Shown here: in pieces, positions 1-12,200 of the stretch
Layout of the letters: every line of letters begins with the position of its first letter
Numbering within the stretch: position 1 is the stretch's first letter
Source of the DNA: Ancylostoma caninum
Taxonomy: Eukaryota > Nematoda > Chromadorea > Rhabditida > Ancylostomatidae
Assembly: GCA_037903475.1 (NCBI GenBank)
Contig: JBAJFG010000030.1
Span: forward strand, 1,240,001 to 1,304,000
Length of the DNA stretch: 64,000 nt
Direction: 5' to 3'
Translations under genes and position numbers: made by a program
The notes under the pieces: generated by a model
The model's input: only the letters and a program-made list of their open reading frames with translations
What the model was told of the DNA's origin: nothing
Database searches by the model: none

Positions 1-984
1 AAAAAATTGGTCATATCCTAGTGTTGATAAAAGATTTTTTGTTAATTTTAGACGATTTATAAAATCATCCCGATTAGAACAGGTGCGTGCTGTTCTTAGT
101 ACTTCAGTATATATAGTTGCTCTCTTAATTGCTATTGAGATGTTTGTAGACGAATGTGGGAATCTTTTTATGGGGAATCCGAAGAAGTCAGTTTTATTAT
201 ACATTTTTGTAGTTATTATATTATTGTTTATACTAATGTCTAAATCTAAATAATTGCATGCATAATTAGATATATGTGTAGGTTCCAATGACAATACTCT
301 TCGGTATACATCTGTCAATAATTTTAAAATAGTATTGTCTGTAGTATTGTGTAATATGAGAAGATCATCCATGTATCTGTATGGGAAGAAGTAAATATCG
401 GAATATGAGTGGTTCTTTGTATAGATATATTCGTAATATGATAAGGTGAGGTCCGCTAAAAGTGGACTGACATTGCCACCCTGTGGAACGCCAATATTTT
501 GTTTAAATGTAAGGGGACCGAATGAACAAAAACTATTATTTAGAAGGTAGTCAACCAAATAAAGAATATCTATTATAGTATAGTATCTACCTTTGCAGCT
601 ATCACTATTCTCAGAATAAAATACTTTTTTATGTCCATAACAAACTATGTATTGTTTGTTAGCGTTGCTGAAGCAGATTTTGAGGATTTCCCTAATATTT
701 GTAAGAATAGTATTATGAGGAAGATTTGTGAACATATTAGTAAAATCAGCTGAGAACAGTTTCATATTATTAGCACTATGTCGTCTTAGATGTTCGCTAA
801 TATTTATATCATTAATTGACCAATATCCATGAAAAGAATTATTTCGGAATGTAATAGATTGAACATAATTTTTAAAATGGTTCTTAATAAAAGTAAAGAT
901 ATTAGTAAGTTCTAATGCCAGTGGTTTAATGGTACTGCTGAAACTGAAAAAACTGAAACTCAGTGGAAAAATTGTCCTACTGTT
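1..984 (-). CDS. Reverse transcriptase, Penelope-like retroelement (partial)
   Basis: The minus strand is open without a stop from 984 to the window edge, about 328 codons. The first in-frame ATG lies only near 765, so the true N-terminus is upstream, spliced or lost. RT motifs appear in order. SADFTNMFTNLP resembles the D..SLFTNIP block shared by Penelope-like and telomerase-type RTs. GVPQGGNVSPLLADL is the fingers-palm motif, and YRYMDDLLIL carries the catalytic Asp pair of motif C (near 365-380). NYLDLDISI follows. The tail, with KRFPHSSTN and later GYDQFF, resembles the Penelope C-terminal part. A Penelope-type element is my best guess because of the FTNLP and tail motifs, but the PQG form of motif 4 is unusual for that group. 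No endonuclease is visible in the window. The lack of stops suggests a recent copy. High confidence in RT, moderate in subclass. Confidence 0.8.
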
Positions 985-1386
985 TCAACTTCAGAATGAG
1001 AGCATGGTAAGAAAAAGAAACTCGCAGTTTCAGGAAGAATAGAAAAGATGGAAAATGCAAAATAAACACATTTCTCTGGAACAATGCGACGGTATTTTCA
1101 CCATTTGTTTTTTTTTGAACAAGGATTTTTTGAAGTTTTTTATGCTGACTCTCCATAATTCCTCCTACAACTGTCTCCACCCGTAGCATCAGACATGTCG
1201 CGATGAAGTATGGCCGTCGGCTCGCAAGTAAGTGAATAGGTTTAGATGTAGTAGATTTTTTTTCGAGCAGTTAGATATTTACTGATAGTTACTGATCTTC
1301 CTTGAGGCTAACGTTTCGGCGTTGTCGCTTTCGTCAGAGCCTGGAAGGTCAAAGAGATCAGCTATTTACCCCCTCGCCCCCTCCTC
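985..1386. other. Sequence between RT fragment and foldback element
   Basis: AT-rich sequence with no ORF that looks coding. It probably contains the decayed 5' part of the retroelement to the left and ordinary intergenic DNA. No promoter or RNA gene was recognised. Confidence 0.4.
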
Positions 1387-1858
1387 TTAAAGGCAGCAGG
1401 AGCTGAAATCCTCGACTCCGAGCTGAGCTGTGGGTGATGAAGCACAGACTCAGCACATCATAAATGTGAAACGAACACAGACAATGATGGCTTACCTGCA
1501 GAGAAAATGGAACATTCGTCGCGAACACGCCTGGCCGTGTTCGCGCGCGGACGAGTTTTCCCCTGCGCGAAAGCCATTGCGGCGCGTGGTTTTGGCCGAG
1601 TCCCGCCATGAAACCCTTTGAATTGAATGCATTTCGTTTTCCCTTTGCGCCAAACCACGCACCGCAACGCCTTTTTGCGCCGGGGAAAACTCGTCCGCGC
1701 GCGAACACGGCCAGGCGTGTTCGCAACGAATGTTCCATTTTCTCTGCAGGTAAGCCATCATTGTCTGTGTTCGTTTCACATTTATGATGTGCTGAGTCTG
1801 TACTTCATCACCCACAGCTCAGCTCGGAGTCGAGGATTTCAGCTCCTGCTGCTTTTAA
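1387..1858. repeat. 472-bp near-perfect palindromic foldback element bounded by TTAA
   Basis: The left arm (about 1387-1595) and right arm (about 1649-1858) are nearly identical when one is reverse-complemented, with only a few mismatches over roughly 205 bp. The loop is about 53 bp. The outer ends read TTAAAGGCAG on the left and CTGCTTTTAA on the right, so TTAA bounds both ends. Several ORFs overlapping it on both strands are mirror images created by the palindrome, not genes. The same end motif bounds the elements at 18761-19173 and 49345-49757. A non-autonomous DNA transposon using TTAA targets (piggyBac-like) is an inference from the ends only. Confidence 0.85.
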
Positions 1859-1960
1859 GGAAATCATTCATCCAGTTCGTACACTCAAAAACAGTACCGG
1901 AATCACAGACAAGGTAAAGCATCACCTCAGCTGCCGTCGCGATAGTAGAACAGAGGACCA

Positions 1961-2170
1961 CTAATACCAAATCGGTGCTCTTAAGGATTTATAACATCTC
2001 TTAAAAATTCGCCCACGTAGTTCAAAACCAGCAGAGGTTTTGGTACACGGCTCGTTCGTTATAGCGAGGCAGTCATCTTTTCTGTCCATTTTTGGACTTT
2101 TAGCTGTAATCCAAAACGCTACTAAAGTCCTGCGCGCTATAATTTCGGGCTCTAGCGTCAAGATTGGGAC
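1961..2170 (-). pseudogene. Retroelement-like coding relic (FWITAKSPKMDRKDDC family)
   Basis: The minus-strand reading frame contains AFWITAKSPKMDRKDDCLAI. A clearly related peptide, EFWISARNPMINNRNERLSV, is read on the plus strand near 36440-36500. Two diverged copies of one coding sequence inside 64 kb point to a dispersed retroelement, perhaps the polyprotein of a LINE such as RTE, though I cannot place it from the sequence alone. Neither copy is part of a long intact ORF. Confidence 0.4.
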
Positions 2171-5100
2171 ACCAATCTGGATTGCCGACTTTTCATTGCA
2201 TAACATGCGATGGGTGCCCAAAGAAAAACAGGTTCATTTCTATGTAACAGTGCTGGTAATCACTCCCACATCACACTGTACCACTCATCTGGTGAATCGC
2301 AGCGCACTGCGCGCACACGCGGGGCTGATCATCTACGCGTGGTTATCGGAATACCTGTAACGCACGACAACCAGGCGCCCAGGTGATGTGCCGCGCCGCG
2401 TGAGTGTTGCGGTGCGGCAGACCTAGAGAGTGGTATTCCGTGAGGCACCAGTGACTGGCCTGCACTGCAAGTATTTATTATTGAAGGTGATCGTTTGATT
2501 GGACAATCCTATAACATTACTTACGGCCCTATTACTCCGCGATACAACAAACCCTCTTCTACTTGGGATCACCATTAGAGGTAGGAAAACAGGACTACAC
2601 TAATTTGGCAACGAGGATGAGCTACAGTACCTCATTACTACTATACTGTAAGGAACCAAAGAAACCGTGAGAAATCTAGTGACATTAGCTCAGAAAATAG
2701 CTACATGAAAGGCTAGAAGTGGAGGAGAACAGCGCTCAGGTGCAAAGTTAACGACGTACTGACGACGCACCGACGGGGTGGGGATTGAATTGAGGCTGAG
2801 CGCACTCAGCCGCCGAGTCGACTGCTGGAAACCACTACTCGTTTCCATGGACGACTTTCCCATACTACCTCGCCAGTTAACACTACATCGGGCAGAAAAT
2901 GAGCCAATTCTCGGCAATGTTAAGTGCTTAGCGAGTAACCGAGGAGAGGGCTAATTCTCTGGGAAGGAGAAGGAACGGCAGTGCCAAGGACAATTCAAGG
3001 ATGTGAACGCAGCTCCAACCAAGTTTCTAAACTTTTCGGAAGTTGCTAGCAGCATCACAGTGGTCACATCTGCTCCTGGTAATTGAGGTTCTTGCGGTTT
3101 CTGGCCTTTCTTTGACGCCCACGTGCAACAAACCGAGCTGATTAAGCTATTCAGCGCATGATTTTTCGTGATTTTTCGCATACTTTCCACTAACGGGTGT
3201 AAGTTCAAAAAAGGTTGGGAGGAATGAGGGTTGCTTCTCGTGAATTCAAGAAGGAGAACCTTCCGGATATCCAGCAATCACGGATTTCCTGGAAGATGTT
3301 TACCAAGTTTTAAGTGGATAAGTTGTAGTGTGCCATTTCTCTCCAACTACAACAAACGACACTACAAATTTTTAGTTCCTGAAACAATGAGAAGCTGGAA
3401 CTACTCGCTCAATTCGTATGCTCTTGCAGCTGAGCAGTTAGTGGCACTAGAAATAATAAAAATGGAAATGACCTAGAAATATGCGAGAAAGAGATTTCTC
3501 GATCAAAAAATCTTGCTTAGCACGTCGTAAGTTGCTCACGGGCACATTAGTTTGTTTTCAAATGTTTATTTCTACTATGGTTTTTTTGGTAACTAGTCCC
3601 TCTCCTTCAATATCAAGGTTAATATTTTTATTATTTTTATTATTTCATCCGAGTCGACGGAGCAGAACGTCACTTTTTTTCCCACGTCTCCCTCCCACCA
3701 CCTGGACATGCCACTCCTGCGTCCGGCACATGTGATACTAAAGTGCCTGAGCTTTGAAGGATAGAATGCATTTTAAGGAGATTTCTAAGAAAATTCTGGA
3801 ATCTTTGGGCTAGGAACTTTTCAGATGGCCTTTTATAAGAGTATTCTTCATGCTTCAGATGGAATTTCTTCCCTGATTCAAAGTAACCACATAATCCAAC
3901 ATCTAAATGGTGCCAGCGACTTCATTGCGATAGCAGCATTGCATGGGTGTCTACGCGAGTCTTATTGAAGTTCTCCACTTATTGCCTTTGATGCAAATCC
4001 ACTTTGTTTATATGTACAGTCCTTCCCGTAAAGAGACGGATTCCATGGCTGCAGAACCGTGATGAGACCTGAACGATGAATGTGGAGAGACTATGCTTGA
4101 AATGAGAGGGTCGAGTAGGTCCCGCAGCGATTCTGTTGTCGCGACGCAATAAAACCGCAGCGCAACCGTCCATCTATTCGACAGGAACTGTGAATGGATT
4201 TAATTTTTTTTTTGAGGTCAGCCCGCCTCCAAATGGTAATCTTTGTGATTTTGTTTTGCGTTTTAGCCCAGCAACATCATGGTTGTGTTTTTGGTGCACA
4301 GTGAAGTGAAAAAAGACTTCCTTTCCTTCTGGCAAATATGCATTTTTTACCGTAAGATGCAAAAATTGAAGTACTGGACAAGCAGTCACAGCTATACACT
4401 GATGTACATTGATGTAAAAGTGGGGAAACGCTCATTAATTACTGGTCTTCTAAAACCTTGCAGACTGTAAAAGTTCACTAATTCGCCAGCATGTTGCTAA
4501 TGACCAAGTCAGTTGGAAAATAGAGTTATTTTTGTGGTAATATTTGCAGTCCTCGATATTTTTTTTTCAGATTCTCCAAGGCGACATGATTCTCAGAATT
4601 TCTACATTTGCTCATGACTAAGAATTCTGCTAAAGACTTGACGTCAAACTTTAATAAGCAGCTGCTGCTGAACCGAAAGTCATCGCGTTTTCGAACAGTT
4701 ATTACCCGTAATAGCAGGTGGCATATTGCCCATCAATTGCTATAATAGGAAGTGTTCAATGATGTGCACACTGTTATAGATAGAACGTGTGGGAAGCTGA
4801 GCCGTTACTGACTGCGCAAATCAAAAAAGCTATCTAAATACATTCTGCGCTAATCGGAAGCATGACTGAGGGAGAAAGATAGATTTGTCCCAATCTCCAG
4901 ATTGGGCTTCGAAGGCTCACTCGGGCAACATATTTTATCTCTAGAAGCCTTCCCTAGTCTTCGAGACCTGATTAAGTCCGAATCACTTCTGGTGTTTTGT
5001 TTGAATTTCATCTGATAGCCAGATTATGTTAGTTTTGCTAGTTTTTCTTGCAAATAAATAAGAACTAGGGGACAAATTTGATCACGGAACACAAGTCGGC

Positions 5101-7877
5101 CTCCAGAAGATATGCAGCCGCAGCATGAAGACATGCTGAGAGATACGAACTGAAACATCACGTGACGTTATGAACATCGGGATGACTGGGGCTCGAATGC
5201 ATCACTGGAACGTTGGGTAATCTCGTACCCATGGGTAGAGATTGGGTGTAGACATAATCAGGCATATGTCTGGTAAACATCTTGATGAGTAACTTGCGAA
5301 AGGTAAATTTGGGTGCATACATGGACAAGTCTACCACAGGTTGCCTCTGTGATGCATCCGATTCGAATGAAGCGGGCTTCCCTACAGGCCATCAGCGGTC
5401 GCACATTACTTATTTTGTTGACTTCCTTACGCATTTCACTGGATTCCAACCAGGATTTGTGCTGTAATACTGGTGGGTAATCACCAGTAATAGTTTCGTT
5501 GCCCACGCAGAACCGCAGAAACTCGTCGCCTAACCCAATAAAAAGCTCGAATAGTAAAGAGTTCGATGGATACTGGCTTCAGATATTCAGCAAAATCCGA
5601 GAAAAGACCTTTAATGAGGGTTGAGTACCGTAGGAATGGTAGAACCTACCGTAGGAATGGTAAAACCCCCTTATGTAGTCGTGCTTTTTTCTACTGAGTT
5701 CTCTTGCCTAAAGTGCAAAGGTTTATTCGAACAAATTATGATTAAACAGTCGGAAAAAATTGCTACCTTGGTAATTCTCCGCAGTCCAGGTCTGCCTATT
5801 ACGCATAGTGTCATCCAAAGAAATGTTAAAAACGAACAAAAACCGTTTCCATGAGAACAGTGATTAGTTTTTGAGACATGTACATTCTGTGAAGAAATCG
5901 CTACGGCACGGAACTCTGATGAAGTTTTTCTTTCTTTTCTCTCACAAAGGGTGGAATGCTACCGAGAATTTTATCGAGAAGTTGGAATTTAACAGAAAAC
6001 GAAGGCAATATGAATACGAAGGCAATACACTTAATCAACCACTTCACCGAAATGATTGCGTTGACACTAGTGCAAAAGCAGCAACAAGAAGTGTACATAT
6101 GTGACTGAAAAGTGCGAGTTTCCGAGAAGTCGCAGTGGACATTATTCATAGTTACCATAGCAGTAATTAACTGTCGTGCTCTTTCTCGGTACCAATCAAG
6201 CAAGGCTATGAAAACCACGAAAATAATAAGAACATATGAAGAAAGCAGAAAGTGCGTTTTTAAAAAGTCTTCTGAGGGGACTTAGAGAAAATTTTCTGAA
6301 GGACTGGGGGAAACGGATTTGCACTCGTGATCCTAGGCAATGTGGAATTTTCCTCGGTTGCTGCTACCGTACCTATGACAATGCCTATTTCAATCTTTTT
6401 AGGGAGCACTGTAATTAGTTTTGGAAGCAAAGAGGAAGTATAGAGAAGAGGAAGGATACTGAGGTCGGAAAAAGCTTGGTGGTGATAGGTGCTATTGGCA
6501 CGACTCTGCATTTGCCCCATTTTTCTAAAACACAAGCCTCCCTCGATACTACATCTTGATTAAAAAGACATTTGCAAAAGTGGAGAAGAAAAATTTTCTT
6601 ACACGTTGGAGAAGGATTCAGATCCCGTACGCAAAATCTTTAGACTTCTGCTAGCATTTCTTGTGGATTCAGAATTTTGTGGCAGCAATTAGATGGATTT
6701 TCTGCATGACTATGTATTCCCAAGGTTTGGTTGTAGCCTCAGGATACTCACAGCTTATGTAGCTTCTCCAAAAAAGAAATAGTCGCAACGTTGGAAGGGA
6801 TCTAGTCTGCGAACAAAAAAAAGTTTTTCTGCTTAAACTAGTTATCGTCATTGCAAACATTTTCCTTCGGAAAGTCCTCGCCTCTTCTTTCATCTTTTTT
6901 CACCTTTCTTCCATCTTCGTTTATCTATCTCTATTTTTTAATGCATCACGCCTTTTTCTGGCTGCGCACCTTGAGTGTATTCATAAATAAATTTCCTGCC
7001 AGTGCGCAAAATTTGGGTTCTTTTTTTGAGTGGCTGAGTACTTTGGGTATGCATACTACATACATACATAAGTGTGCATGCTGGAACTACCACAGTTCTG
7101 GCAAAGGACTTCTTGGGATGACAGTTTTTTTAGCCCGAAAAAATAAAGTGGAGATGGAAAGAGCCGGAATATCACAAAGACCACATCCACTTAAGTCAAA
7201 AAAAAAATAAAAGCAACTATACATACGATTGCTCTGAATCTAAGCTTCATGTCTCAAATGCCAGTTTCAGGATTCTAGAGACACATATGTTCGTATCGAA
7301 AGAATAGGACGTTAAAAAAGACCGATCTTAAACTCGAATAAAGTAGAGCCATAACAAAAGAAAAATCTGCAAAATGACGAGCTCAAAATCTGGGAAGATC
7401 GGAAATAATGAACAAGTAATTCTCTTTACAACTTTGAAGGAAATTGTGATTGAGTAGAATCAGTATGATCAGGCAAGCCTTGCGGAAACACGGAAGCAAC
7501 CGATGGCTGAATAATCTGTAAAATCAGCTGTTCACTGTAGAAACCTAGGAATGAAGTTGTTATCGATAAGCCCGACGGAGTTTCTAGGAAACACTCGACA
7601 AAACACTTTGATGGCAAGAGTGGCTTACGGAATAACAGCTCCACTTCACATGGAATCATATCCGATTGTTACTCACACCGAGAGGTTTATTGGATTGTCT
7701 GATAGCAAAATAAATTACCTTAGATTCATGTGAGAGGTAATGAAATATGATTGAAACATGTGAGAGAAAATTTGTTTTATTAGAACTTATTGGAGACGTG
7801 GGGCAAAAAAAAGTGCAGAAGAGTTAGGGAGACATGTTGAAACACATGGTTCATTTCGGCTCTGGACTGGTTCATGG
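2171..7877. other. Intergenic stretch without a supported gene
   Basis: AT-rich DNA with many short ORFs, none showing the combination of coding-like peptide and good splice sites. Visible contents are a GC-rich patch near 2380-2430, a decayed G/C-run element at about 3600-3731, and short runs of ggtaa/ttacc-like words around 5200-5260. Nothing else was recognised. Confidence 0.5.
3600..3731. repeat. Degenerate end of the G-run MITE family
   Basis: The words gacggag, cccacgtctccctccc and ctgcgtccggcac match the C-rich end of the better preserved copy at 7878-8157, in the same order. The other end is not recognisable. Confidence 0.4.
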
Positions 7878-8157
7878 CAGTGGCGGGCGCAGGGGGGTGA
7901 GGGCGGGGGGGGGGGAGTTGAAATTACTTTACAATAGAAATAAAAATGTCGTATTGGTTTGTTTTTAATTGTTTATCTTTATTATTGTTTTTAATATAAT
8001 TTTTATTGATTACTTATTATTATGGTTAACATTTTTTTAAAAAAAGTTTCAGCTAAATTTTATTTTCCATCTGGGTCCCCAAAACGACGACGGAGACTCC
8101 ATTTTTCTTTCCACCCCCCCCCCCCCCTCCCCCGGCCCACTTTCTGCGTCCGCCACA
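7878..8157. repeat. G-run MITE, copy 1
   Basis: This 280-bp element begins cagtggcgggcgcag and ends ctgcgtccgccac, giving inverted ends of about 13 bp. Inside each end is a long homopolymer-rich tract (G on the left, C on the right) around an AT-rich core. The word gacggagactcc near the right end is shared, inverted, with copies at 26490-26740 and 32409-32653. It has no coding capacity, as expected for a non-autonomous DNA element. Confidence 0.75.
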
Positions 8158-9208
8158 GGTACTTACATAGACCTTCTCGTATCACAGGTCATTTTCAGGC
8201 TCTTTGGTTGGATCGATCGTACAGAAGTGAGAAATTGGTGGGCAAATAATTAAATAAACTAAAAAAGTAGAGGAAAAATTGTCTGTGGATGTTCCTTTTC
8301 GGATTTCAGGTCCCGATGTACTTGGCTTAATGTTTTCGGGCACAGATGATTGGATTGAAAACCGAAAATTTTTCCCGAGTCTAATTTGTTGAAACTGTGT
8401 AGAATTATGGAACTTATGTAGTTCTGTGTTCTTTGCAGAGGAGCTAATAGTAGTTTTTTTCCTGCTCAAATAATTTTTTGTTGCTCAAACGTTGTAGTAG
8501 TAAACTTTTATTGCAATAACAACAGCAACAACCAAAAAATCGGTTACAGTGGACGATGCCATGCTCGTCGTTGATATTTTCATAAAACACATTGGCTAAT
8601 GGCCAAATTTCTCCAAAACATAACTTTTTAGCAGTAAAAAAACATGCTTCTCATAGCAATACAAATTATTAGACTCTTCTAGAAACATCTATGAAAAAAA
8701 TGGAAACATTAAAAATAAACGAAAAAACCGTTGTCCGTCAGAAAAATTGATATATAAGAAATTAAACAAACACAAAACTTCACAGGGACTATTATGAGCG
8801 TATTTGGCACCATATTCATATCACAAGAGTTTGTGAAAATTTCCGGGAATTTCCGAAAAAAATGCAGAGAGAAATGCATCAGCAGGAAGTGATGAAGGTA
8901 TACAAGTGAAGATAGGAAATGCGAGAAGATTTGGCAACTTGCCAAAACACAAAAACAAGTGGAAATTACTGTGGAAAACGTGGAAATCAGTCAGATATTC
9001 TCATCTGCATGGACAGATCTGATGAAATAGAAAATGTAAAATCGAATACAGCGAGGCAAGGCGTCAGCACTACCGCAGTATGATGGGGAAATTCTATATG
9101 TCATATTTAGCTCATAGGGCTACCTAAGCACGAATGATGACGTCATGTTTTGACGTTTCCCGGTAATACACACTGCTAGGATTCGTTAAATTGCGGAAAT
9201 TCGTCCAC
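8158..9208. other. Region downstream of the 7TM receptor gene
   Basis: AT-rich sequence between the MITE and the receptor stop codon. It includes the receptor's 3' untranslated region on the minus strand. No other gene was recognised. Confidence 0.4.
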
Positions 9209-12200
9209 TTAGTCTCGACGTCGACAGCATGGACAGAAGAAACGGATGAATTTCTTCCGATATGGCGCTAGTAGCGTCACAACGGCCAGTAGCACGAGAA
9301 TGGGCCGCACGAGGAACGCCGACAGATGCGCCACGTACGCGTCCGCGGCCAGGCGGAGCGGCAGCTCCTGTACAGCGTCGGCGGAGAAGCCGAACACGAC
9401 GAGGATGTCCTGGCCGAGAGAGATGCCAGCCCAGACTGCAAGCATGCATTGAGAGTATGAAATGTCTGACCCTCAATCAGCTGATCCGCCTGTCACTTCT
9501 GTGGAAGACTTACCAATGTATGGCACGGAAAGAACATGGATAGCGACTTGGAAAAGTATGAACGAGAATAGACGCCATTTGCCATCGCGAACCTCAAATA
9601 AATGAATGAATGAGTGGATGAGTGAGTGAATTAATGAATGTATGAATGAGTGAGTGAATGAATGAATGAATGAATGAATGAATGAATGAATGAATGAATG
9701 AATGAATGAATGAATGAGCGAATGAATGAATGAATGAATGAATGAGTGAATGAATGAGTGAGTGAATGAATGAATGAATGAATGAATGAATGAATGAGCT
9801 GAATGAGCGAATGAATGAATGAATGAATGATCAAAAGCTTACCTGATCATACGGTGAAGATTTCGTGTAGTCATCCCTTCTTCTACAAAACACAATGAAC
9901 GACTGAAAAAGGACACGATAGCTCTTTGAAGGAAAACGTGCTCCGAAATAAAAATATGTCCCACCGCCAATATCTGAGTGCCGAGTGTGAACACCACCAA
10001 GCAGGCGGCTAGTCGAATAATAGCTGTGGCACCGAGTAGAATATAGATCGGTACCTGAACAGTGGTCTTTTAGATCACTAGCAGGGAATCAATAAAATTA
10101 CTATTACATTATTTACAATTACAAGGAAGAAAAATCACATCATTTTCCATAAAAAATAGGAAACCAACGAGAGATTCCAAAAAAAATCTGGCATGCTATT
10201 ATTGGACACAAAAAATGAAAAGAATTTTAGAAATCATTGAAAGCATGAACGAAATGGAACCAGCAAAAAAATTCCTCCGAGTAGTCGTTAATTTTTCTTT
10301 TTTTTTGAGAAAAAAATTGCTTCCTCTGAACGTGCATTCAATAATGAATTATCCAAATATCCAATAAGCTACATAATTTTCTTTTTAAAAAAACCAAAAA
10401 TATATCAGACATACCTCAAACAGAGCGAGAAGTGTGTCGATTAGAGTGAACAGAATAGGGAAGAGCTGCACTTTCAAGAATGACCACCTGAAAATCAATA
10501 ATAATACATGTGGTTGAAGCAGTGGGTACACTCCGCCCATTCAAAGCGCTGCGAAGCCATCGTATCCAAACGTACACATATGGGATGTAGTTGATCTCCT
10601 CCGGTCGGACTATGGCCTTATGGGCGTAGTAGAACGCCACTACGGATGAGAACAGTGTCGACCAGAACAGAACATCTGACAGTATGTAGCAGACTAGAGC
10701 GAAGACTGTCGTTGCGCTGGAAATTCGATATATCGATTGAAGGATGGGGCACAACGAGTACGATAGAACTATTGATGCCAGAGAACGTCCATTTTGTCAA
10801 CCATCGTATAAAAATTATTATCACACAAATTGTTGCAGCTAAGCCCCGCCCACCCCAATCTCCGTTGCATCTACATAGGTTTATTCTCCGGTGATGTTTG
10901 TTTACTTGAACTTATAAAAGCACTAAAGCGAGGAAATTCTAATTGATGTGTGGAGATGAAAAAATTCTTATTCAAAAATTACCCATAAATATTGTAGGTG
11001 GTGTATCGGACAAGGACCTCCTGATAGATCCTGACGGCTTCACTGAAAATACAACGAATTAAGTCAGAATACGTCAACAATCATGAGCTTCATGAAAACT
11101 CGGACTTACTGCTGTAGTGAACTTGTTGGCACATTATAGTAATCGCCTCGGTAATACTCCATAAGAAGCTTCCTATAAAAGGAAATATCCATCTTCGAAG
11201 TGAATTTCAATGGTGGTTCTGGATCTTCTAAGATTTACTCTACAGCGCTGTATGATTATTGATTTCTTAGGAGATCTGGGGTCAAAGACGCAGGGGATAA
11301 GCTCATACAAAACTCCTTCTTCCTATAGAAATTTAGAAGAAGTGAGGAAACGGGGACTGGAACATGGCCAGAACAACAAGAACAATCCAGCCGAATCGCG
11401 CGGTGACCCACTTCAGGTGCGTCATTGTGAGAAAAAAAGGACCCTAGCCAACAGCGAGCTTGCGAGATCCGCCAATCAAGTGTTTGCGAGACCGACCAAT
11501 GGCAGAATTGAAAGACTAAGACGTGCTCTTGCATAGCTCTTAAAATTCTGAAGGGTCTGTACAGCAAAGCCTGATTTGGACGAGTTTCGGGGCTTTGTCT
11601 TTTTTTTGCTCTCTAGGAGAGGCTACACGAGCATTTTCGAGAAAAAATGTAGCTTAGTGATGGAAATATCCTTTGTCTAAGGAAGCCTATGTACACCATA
11701 ATAAATTGTGAACACAAAAGAGAAAAAAAAGGAAAAAAAAGGCAGAGTTCATCTAAGCAATCTCCGAATCTTAGGAAAGTGCGAGGGCATGCCCATTACA
11801 GACCAAAAAGTCTGATTAGCGTCTTATTTCGCCACTTTTGCTCCGAAAAATCTCAAAAAATTGTTAAAAATCATTTGAACGGGTTATCTGCTTCGCTGAG
11901 CGGGATTGCCGTGCTAATTCTGTGGCATAACCGCAATTCCGTAGGATTTCGCCAAGTATAAACAGCATCTCACAGTGCACTGTACACTTTTGGATCATCG
12001 GAAAACAAGGGGTAGGAATGTGGTTATACTAACAACGATTTCTGAACAAATTAGTATCTGACTGCGCTTTTCTAGGCCAAATTCTTTTGTGTTTTTCTCC
12101 TGGATGCCTACAGTAATCATACAGTAGCTCTATATTTAGAAGCAGTACGATACAAAATGAATACGAGTTTGGTGACCAGCTCATCAATTAACCCCATCGG

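Noticed and set aside
1358..1917. Cluster of mirror-image ORFs on both strands
   Set aside because: They arise from the 472-bp palindrome. The peptides repeat each other in opposite strands.
9631..9834. Minus-strand ORF of SFIH repeats
   Set aside because: It is translation of the AATG microsatellite in a receptor intron.
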